The position numbers and the translations under genes were made by a program. Below the pieces are notes generated by a model. It did not search any database. It had not been told where the DNA came from and saw only the letters and a list, made by a program, of their open reading frames with translations. From Sabellastarte sp. h YS-2021 (Eukaryota; Annelida; Polychaeta; Sabellida; Sabellidae): a DNA stretch of 64,000 nucleotides. Every line of letters begins with the position of its first letter. Within the stretch, counting starts at the first letter, position 1. Positions 57,481 to 64,000 of this stretch are shown here, piece by piece. The stretch is from the NCBI GenBank assembly GCA_964017235.1, contig OZ024933.1, forward strand, positions 58,882,255-58,946,254, in the 5' to 3' direction.

Positions 57481-58480
57481 GGTGAGACCCAAAGCCAAAG
57501 GTCACACCATGACGTTGCACACCTCCATCATCCAACCAATTAACCTACCTAGTAGCCACATCCTACACTTTGGGATAGGATATAGGCCAGACAAGATGTT
57601 ATAGGTCATATTCACTATGGCAAGCTCAAAGGTTAAATCAAGGTTACATGATGATAGTGTACACCTACATCCCCAAACTAATATTTATGGTATCAACCTC
57701 CTACACCTTATGGGGACCACGGTGGCAGAGTGGTAACACTCGCGCCTCCCATCTCTGAGGCTGGGGTTCAATTCCCGGCACGGCTTCAAGTGGGAAAGCT
57801 GGTAGTTGCTTACCGTTGGTCGGCAGTTTATAGTACAAAACCCTGACGAACTCTATGTACTGGTTTCCTCTGCCCTTCCAACTACCTGTCGTGATATGAC
57901 CTGTACAGTGTTGAAAGCGACGTGAAACCCCAATTAAATAAATAAATAAATCCTACACCTTATGGTTTCTGAGAAATACCCTGGACAAGATTTATATCGG
58001 TCAGGATTACTACTGCTAGGTCAAAGGTCAAAACAAGGTGATATTATGGTGTTGCACACCTACTTATCCCAACCAGTATCGCCTGCAAAGTATCAAATTC
58101 CTACACTTATAAGATAAGAGTTTGAAGATCAGGATCACTGCAACAAGTTAAAAGGTCAAATCATAGAGACACTATAATGCTGCTCATCCACACCCCCTAA
58201 AAATGTCCCTCTAAAAATCAACTACGTGCACAATACGGGTTCCAGGTTAAAGCCAGACAAGATTTTAAAGATTGGGGTCACTGTGGCACAGTCAAAGGAA
58301 AAATTAAGGTCAAACCAGAACATTGTGTACCTGCATCACAAACCAATATCCCCACCAAGCATAAATTTCTTCTACCTAATCATTTTCAAAATAAGGTCCA
58401 GAAAAGGAACCCTGACCTACCTCACTGCCGACCCAACGGGACATCATGGGTGACAATACCTGAATATTATAAAAGGCCAG
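57481..58480 (-). repeat. Tandem repeat family 'GGGCTATATCTCAGAAACC', reversed copy
   Basis: Degenerate units read on the - strand (e.g. AACCTCCTACACCTTATGG, TGGTGTTGCACACCTAC). A SINE is inserted inside one unit at 57714. It ends near 58470 with a hairpin-like CCACTGGCC piece. Confidence 0.65.
57714..57950 (+). mobile_element. tRNA-derived SINE, intact with 15-bp target duplication
   Basis: 237 bp. Box A GGCAGAGTGGTAACACTC, box B GGGGTTCAATTCCCGGC, body AAGCTGGTAGTTGCTTACCG and CTATGTACTGGTTTCCTCTG, tail CCCAATTAAATAAATAAATAA. TCCTACACCTTATGG repeats exactly on both sides (57699-57713 and 57951-57965). Youngest-looking SINE in the window. Confidence 0.92.
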
Positions 58481-58689
58481 TGGGTGAAAGGGGGAAATAA
58501 TAACAAAACTCTGTTTTTGAATAATGTATTTTATTTTGAAGATACATTTCTATAAAACGAAGTTCTACTAACAAAAGAAATCTCAAACTAAATGGACTAA
58601 GCACACAGTAACATAAATATGTATTTTTTTGCAACTATCTTTTTATGAATGTATAATTTAGTGATAGTTACACTATATATATATATGCT

Positions 58690-59010
58690 AATTTTTCAGC
58701 TATGATATTCTTGGATGGAAAAGATTATTTAAACAAGGTTTTCCTTATAAAGGCATGAATTTATATAAATAGTTTATACAACTAATAAGGCAATAATGTA
58801 ACACCAAACAATGCATGAAAAAATATCAACACACACACACAAGACCAAAGTAGGTATTCAAAACAGTGTAACAACATAATCATACAAAATAAATTTTTTT
58901 TTCAGCTAAGATATTCTTGAAGAAAAATATATTAAAACAAGGTTTTCTTTTTAAAGGCATATACTTATATAAAAAGGTTTATACAACTAATGAGGCAAAG
59001 ATGTAAGACC
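58690..59010. repeat. Tandem duplication, about 205-bp spacing
   Basis: TTTTTCAGCTATGATATTCTTG ... AACAAGGTTTTCC ... TTTATACAACTAAT at 58695-58800 recurs at 58897-59005 with changes. A short (AC)n run and a (TA)n run lie nearby. Confidence 0.65.
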
Positions 59011-59089
59011 TTTTTGTATGATGAACTATTTATAGGGAAATCGGAAATTAACGGATGCAAACTGCAAGTTATTATACCAATATTTACAT

Positions 59090-59715
59090 ACAATAACAAT
59101 GATTTTCACAGTGGCTATTCTGCCGACAGTCGTCGGTAAAATAGAGCATGGCTTATTTTACGGACGGTCAGTAGAATCAGGTTCTGGCTGTATCTCTGAC
59201 TATGTATAGGGTTTTACACATAGGGTTGATCAATTTATCAGTGTACAAAATTCTGTTTTACACATAAACAATTTTGTTATGGTGAATATTATGCATTTTA
59301 GTGACAACTTTGATTATATTGTTAGGAAAATGTTGGGAAAGTGGTAGCAAAATTTTCTTTGATTTTGTGAAAATGTTAAGGGGGGAATGGAAAGTATCAG
59401 TAATGACACTATTGTACACAAAAAAAAGCAAATGGAAACAGTCAATCGAAAGCTAAATACACTACAAACAGCAGCTCACCCATTAGAATTACAGAACTGA
59501 AAAGTCATATTCATGTCCACATTTCATTTTCTGAGTGGGTGTGATCAGTTCTACTAGCTGTTCACGCAAAACATCAGTTACATGCAGTAACATAAAGTCC
59601 CCAGTGTGTATAAACCAATTGGTATAATCATCATACATATTATTAATACAGTGATTACAGTCAGTAAAATAGACGATTGTCGGTAAAATAGCCACAGTGA
59701 ATAATTTTGGTAATA
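59090..59715. repeat. Inverted repeat pair around an unassigned open frame
   Basis: CACAGTGGCTATTCTGCCGA (about 59107) faces CGGTAAAATAGCCACAGTG (about 59682). The arms are about 50 bp and imperfect. It may be a MITE with CGACAATCGTCGG-like words. Confidence 0.5.
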
Positions 59716-59770
59716 TTCCATCATTGTGCTGCCTTTTTATGCAAAATCCTCCAGCTTGACCTACAAATAT
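59489..59770 (-). CDS. Unassigned open frame, possible exon
   Basis: On the - strand an acceptor-like ATATTTGTAG precedes a frame of about 90 codons ending in TAA. It includes GGFCIKRQHNDGILPKLF, TDCNHCINNMYDDYTNW and KMKCGHEYDFSVL. Amino-acid usage is protein-like, but part of the frame overlaps the inverted repeat at 59675-59710. No family was recognised. Confidence 0.22.
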   Translation of the reverse strand: MFVGQAGGFCIKRQHNDGILPKLFTVAILPTIVYFTDCNHCINNMYDDYTNWFIHTGDFMLLHVTDVLREQLVELITPTQKMKCGHEYDFSVL

Positions 59771-59810
59771 AACAAAAAAAACCCTCACAAACTTACAAAT
59801 CCAATGTTAT

Positions 59811-60384
59811 TTACGGTAGAAAAAGTGAAATTCTAAAAGGCACCCATAGAGCGCAAACTTTCACCAAGACAGCAGAGTATCCATACACTGTTATTTCACC
59901 TAAATCTTGAAAATGAGACTGCATATAAAACATTCGGGATTTTATTTTGTATCCACATCATGATCCAGATCTTTCACAAAATTTAGTCACTTCTTCCTTT
60001 GGTCCAGCCCTACTCACACAAGCATCTTAGTTTTTGGAGAAATTATGAACACAAACAAACGCAACGGAGGTAATTCTACAAGCAACTGCATAACCTTATT
60101 GTGGAAAACATAACATTCACTCAGTCCTGTGTCACATAACTGTCAACTGTGATATACTGCATACAAGTGGGAATTTTCACAAGGATTTTATTTCAGCTAG
60201 TTCAGCTAGTGCGCTTGAGAAGATAACTCCTGTGAAATCTCAAATTTGTATTAATCCGTTCATTCCGACACACCATTGGTGAAATGTTATTCTTGCAAAT
60301 TTTGAAGTGATATTTCCTTCCTCAAGCTAAAATTTCCACTTTTGATGAACATTAGTATAATTATCTTCAATTTCTTGTCAATTT
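59811..60384. other. No recognised content
   Basis: No gene or repeat that I can support. Confidence 0.4.
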
Positions 60385-60590
60385 TAAATTCTATTCTAAT
60401 TCTAATTCGACTTTTATAGCGCTTAATCTCCCCATACGAGAGGACAACAAAAAGCAGTCGACAAAATTTCAGTATCCAGGGACATAAGAGGGGTCAAGCA
60501 CCATGGGGAACACCAGGGGAATGATTCAGGCTAAGGTGGGTATGCCTTGGAGTAAGGCAGGAATAATATTTAAAAACTAATTAAGGAAGA
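60385..60590 (-). mobile_element. LINE 3' tail fragment
   Basis: Read on the - strand it ends AGCGCTATAAAAGTCGAATT and (TAGAA)n, matching the style of the LINE tail at 6640-6671. Confidence 0.6.
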
Positions 60591-61187
60591 CTTCTTAATT
60601 CTTTACATTGGTGAATAATTAAACTTCTCAAATTCGTCCAATGGTTAAATGACCCTTTTCTATATGAAATGTGACAGCTTGATAATCCAAATTATTTCAA
60701 GTAAAATTGCAAAAGAAATCCTATACAATTCCAAAAAAAAAACTTTGTCACAAATATAAAATCACAAACGTGGAATGTGTCACATAAAACACTAGAAAGT
60801 TATTGCTACAGAGCTTCTGCCCGTTTTGTTGCATTGAAATCCATGTAAAAATGACAGAGAAATCTCAAAATTCAAAATATTTATATGTTCACTAGTTCCT
60901 GTCTGTATATATCATATCTTTTCGGCACTCTTTCTTTAAATATGGACTTATTATATTAATCATTCATGCAAAATCATGGATGTAAAATAGAAGTAAAATA
61001 TCAATCATTAGACATCTGTGTGATTTAGGAATTTTTCCTGCTGTTTCAAATGGCATTTAAATCACTGAAGTAATCAGCTTTAGAAAAGGAACAAATAAAT
61101 AAAAATAATAATACTATAAACCTGCCTTTGAATGAAGTCAATTTGAATACTGGTATTCCTGTAAGAAGGGGAAAAACGGAATGTAAA
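60591..61187. other. 3' flank of the GT31 - gene
   Basis: AT-rich, likely 3' UTR in part. No clear AATAAA on the - strand close to the stop. Confidence 0.4.
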
Positions 61188-62075
61188 TCATGGAATAAAA
61201 GAATCACTTCTCATTTTTATAGCTTTTAATATGGAACCCTTCATTGACGATGGGTTCACTCGATGAACTACAGCTTTTCCCGATTGTCTACCTAATCCAA
61301 ATAGCATTTCCATGTGAATTCTAGTCAGATTTGGCAAATTACTCATCACTATTCCAGTTGCCCATACATCTTCAATTTTGAATGTTTTCGTCTGAGTCAT
61401 AGCTTGATAGAATTCCTCCACAATGTCTTCTGTATACATATAGACCCAGCCATTACAATACGTAGGATAGGTATTTTCTGCAAATTCATCAAATGTAACG
61501 TAGAATTTTACATTCCACTTTTCCCTTACTACAGGATTATTTTCATAAAAATAACACATGAGATGTCTTGGCTGATTTATATATGGGTACACCGACCCTA
61601 TTACTCTGGCTATATCCACTGCCAAATCATCATCTGCTTTAATCAAGACTTTCACAGAATTGCAATATTTACGTATCCAGTTGAGAGCAGTGACTGATTT
61701 ATTGGGGAGATTGAAATAACTGTCTTCGAAGTCCCCCTGAACTATATCTTTGAACTTGTTATTTTCTTTTTCTACAAGTTTCTGTGTATCCATGTCAGAA
61801 GTTCTTCCAATGATATAAACTACTTTTGCGTATGCTTTCAGTGTCTCACTGTTACCCCATGAAGCTCTGATTGCTGAACGTTGATCTATATTTTTGACAG
61901 CACTGAAGATGTAGATCAGAATGTCAAAATTTCTATCCTGACAAAATCCTTCATTGGCCATGATGAACTGCATATTGTTATTTGCTCTGGCAGTGTTAAT
62001 GAACTTTTCAATTGGATGGGCTATCTCAATAATTTTTCTAACTGTTTCATTTTTCATGTACGGTAGTTGGTCCAC
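61188..62075 (-). CDS. GT31 beta-1,3-galactosyltransferase-like protein, catalytic exon (paralogue)
   Basis: Same enzyme type as the + strand gene. The exon begins at 62075 after the - strand acceptor TTTTCTTTCATTTAG in phase 0 (VDQLPYMKNE...) and ends in TGA, 295 codons plus stop. Motifs: FDILIYIFSAV, IDQRSAIRASWG, DFEDSYFNLPNKS, LIKADDDLAVD (metal site), YPTYCNGWVYMYT and FKIEDVWATG. No anchor is in this exon, and I find no 37-residue anchor exon between 62076 and 64000, so the first exon is probably outside the window. A run of 39 residues (from FKDIVQGDF to SVKVLIK) is identical to the + strand gene. No stops or frameshifts, so probably active. Confidence 0.88.
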   Translation of the reverse strand: MDQLPYMKNETVRKIIEIAHPIEKFINTARANNNMQFIMANEGFCQDRNFDILIYIFSAVKNIDQRSAIRASWGNSETLKAYAKVVYIIGRTSDMDTQKLVEKENNKFKDIVQGDFEDSYFNLPNKSVTALNWIRKYCNSVKVLIKADDDLAVDIARVIGSVYPYINQPRHLMCYFYENNPVVREKWNVKFYVTFDEFAENTYPTYCNGWVYMYTEDIVEEFYQAMTQTKTFKIEDVWATGIVMSNLPNLTRIHMEMLFGLGRQSGKAVVHRVNPSSMKGSILKAIKMRSDSFIP

Positions 62076-63281
62076 CTAAATGAAAGAAAACACAAAAATA
62101 ATACAATATCACTTGGAAAATAGCAGTTGGTTGTTCAGTACCCTCTGCCACTTTGAAGGGTTACTTTGCAAAGGCCAAGCTTATCTATCAAATAACTACA
62201 GTGGTTTCATGTGTCATGTGACCTTTTATTTCTATTCAAAATATACTATTGGTGACATAACTCATTTGTTTGACACATTTCAAATTTATGGCAGCAATAT
62301 TTAAGTCTTTGCTTACAAAAGTGAAGCTCACTCAAAGGTGGACTTAACTTTGAGCCCAAGACTTGGCCAAAGCTTTAGGGCTTGGTATTTTGTCAAATCC
62401 ACTAAGTGAAAGACCACAGACTCAGTTTGAATTAAAGACAAACTTTAATTCTAAATCCAGACTAAGTTCTTTTCTGACACTGGCCCCTGGGCTAAGTTCC
62501 TTTTTTGAAACCAACCCCAGGTGTTTATCATATAGAATCTGCTATATTGAGTATATTCGTAGTCATAAGTTTAATGTACACATACATTGCTGGATTAGAT
62601 TGGAACAGTCTATTTCTAGAACAGAAGATCTATATTTCATTGAAAATTAAGTTTTGCTTTATAGCTACATACTTGCCTTTTAGAATATACAATATTTTAT
62701 CTAACATCTTAGGAAATATGCAACTATTTTCCTTAAACAAAAAAGAAAAAATAGATCTACAACAAAATTCTTTCAAAATGGTAATATTATGATGGCACTT
62801 AGAGCTTAAGATCTGTTCTGAAAAAAATAAATGTGCCTAAAAATAGAGAGAAATTGAAAATCAGCAGTCCCTCTACCAGACAAAAACTTTCAAAACTAAG
62901 CCACCCCATGACTAATTAATTTGTAAAATGACATGCAGTGTCTATTCAATAGTTAAGCCTTGCAAACCTTGAACAAAAATTGCCTCTTCCAAATATGTAA
63001 ATTTTTGGTGTTTCTCCCTGTGTTTTGAATAAACACCAAAACCAGGGTAAAACACTGCTTATTAAATAATGTCTAATGGGTCCTATCCCCAGTGACAGGA
63101 TAAAGAATCTCAGGGTCATCCCCTCTGTCTCTCAGTTAGGAGAATGTAAACCCCACTTGCAGGTTTTCACTATTGACTGGTATGTTCAATACTAATCAGT
63201 ACTGGACACTTTCTCTCTATGACCATATATGGAGGATTAATTTATTCATGTGAAAAGAAAACTTACAGGATTCGGGGCGGT
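62076..63281. other. Intron or upstream region of the GT31 - gene
   Basis: Degraded palindromic-family pieces at 62310-62500 (AGCTCACTCAAAGGTGGACT, GGCCCCTGGGCTAAGTTCC). No anchor exon recognised. Confidence 0.4.
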
Positions 63282-63728
63282 GTACGGAAAAAGCCCATCA
63301 GGAAAAATGCCCATCAAGTGAATCCCATCAACAACAAAAAAAAACATCAGGAAAATTGCCCATCAGCTAAAGTGCTGGGTAGGAAAATTGCCCATTATTT
63401 TTTCAATTTAGTGTATCATATGTCTTGAGATCAGGCATAAAATGGGATATAAATTGAGGTTTACAACAGCCAAACCCCTCAAAAGTGACTAATAGCAGAA
63501 AATATTATAAATCTCGGCCCTATCGAGCCTTGCTCTCCAATCTTTTCTGGTATTGGCCAGCTAAATTGTATTTTGATGTCAGTATTTAAATATAACAATA
63601 CATTTTTAAAAAATTGATGGGCAATTTTCCTACCCATAACTTTAGCTGATGGGCAATTTTCTTGATGGGCTTTTTTGCTGATGGGATTCACTTGATGGAC
63701 ATTTATTCTGATGCTTTTTTCAGGGATT
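63282..63728. mobile_element. Foldback-type element with GCCCATCAG iterated ends
   Basis: The left arm (63290-63400) and right arm (63613-63725) are inverted repeats of about 110 bp with GCCCATCAGGAAAAATGCCC-type words. They are very close to those of 25470-26368, but the centre is only about 210 bp. The left edge reads GGTGTACGGAAAAAG. Confidence 0.78.
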
Positions 63729-64000
63729 CGAGGATTATATGTCTTGTTGATAACTTGGTTTGCAAACATTATCAGTTTAATAAGGTATGTTTAAACAACA
63801 GGTACATAATTCACAAAATGGAATCACTTAGTTCTACTTTATCCAAAATTAATTAATTTAGTTGTTCACTCTGTGTTTTAATCAGAATTTTAATTGATAA
63901 TCAGTTTTATTAACAGCACCTTTTACAAAAGTAAACTGAAAGAAGCAATTAAAATTCTAAAATAGTTTCATTAAATTTTATCAAAGGAAAACTATGAAAG
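63729..64000. other. Right edge, no recognised content
   Basis: AT-rich; nothing supported. Confidence 0.4.

Noticed and set aside
57082..57498. 138-residue - strand open frame near the GT31 gene
   Set aside because: Low-complexity Phe/Leu-rich translation of AT-rich DNA, with no motif or splice signals.
63262..63280. Splice donor for a first exon of the - strand GT31 gene (CTTACAGGATT)
   Set aside because: The sequence upstream on the - strand is the GCCCATCAG foldback arm, with no ATG-led hydrophobic frame.

Overview
This is metazoan nuclear DNA, AT-rich and packed with repeats. Spliced genes with GT-AG introns, a sushi-domain receptor gene, two GT31 glycosyltransferase genes, DIRS-like tyrosine-recombinase retrotransposons, tRNA-derived SINEs and many tandem-repeat or foldback elements point to a marine invertebrate. 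A lophotrochozoan such as a mollusc is my guess, but nothing in the window fixes the species. There are no bacterial or viral genes, rRNA genes or CRISPR arrays.

Region 1 (839-44645, + strand): one large gene. Fourteen exons with compatible phases encode about 674 residues and a stop; the 5' end lies left of the window. The order is seven sushi (CCP) domains (the first split over two exons), an unrecognised module of about 120 residues on two exons, a cysteine-rich Ephrin-rec-like/GCC2-GCC3 module on two exons, one transmembrane helix, and a short tyrosine-rich cytoplasmic tail. It should be a type I cell-surface protein of adhesion, complement-like or SVEP1-like type.

The introns of this gene hold most of the mobile DNA. 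A DIRS-like element at about 5.86-13.06 kb has inverted ends and gag, RT, RNase H and tyrosine recombinase remains; a LINE tail and a 641-bp MITE sit inside it. A second DIRS copy at about 31.39-35.67 kb has lost the reverse transcriptase. A hAT-like element with a perfect 8-bp target duplication (23118-25434) carries a nested foldback element. Other introns hold several palindromic MITE families, minisatellites and SINEs, and a 2.3-kb tandem array lies at 42.0-44.3 kb just before the last exon.

Region 2 (45-53 kb): no convincing gene. It holds a hairpin-headed tandem element (46.3-47.7 kb), a higher-order minisatellite (48.4-49.4 kb) and SINE/LINE pieces.

Region 3 (53.9-62.1 kb): two convergent GT31 (beta-1,3-galactosyltransferase-like) paralogues. 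The + strand gene has one large catalytic exon (55886-56794) and two candidate upstream exons (53943-54053 and 54836-54946). Each of these encodes exactly 37 residues with a signal anchor and ends in the same phase, so they look like alternative first exons. The - strand gene (catalytic exon 62075-61188) has its anchor exon unseen, probably beyond the window. The two catalytic exons share a 69-nt stretch with no difference even at silent sites, which suggests gene conversion.

All domain names come from reading motifs by eye; no database search was run.
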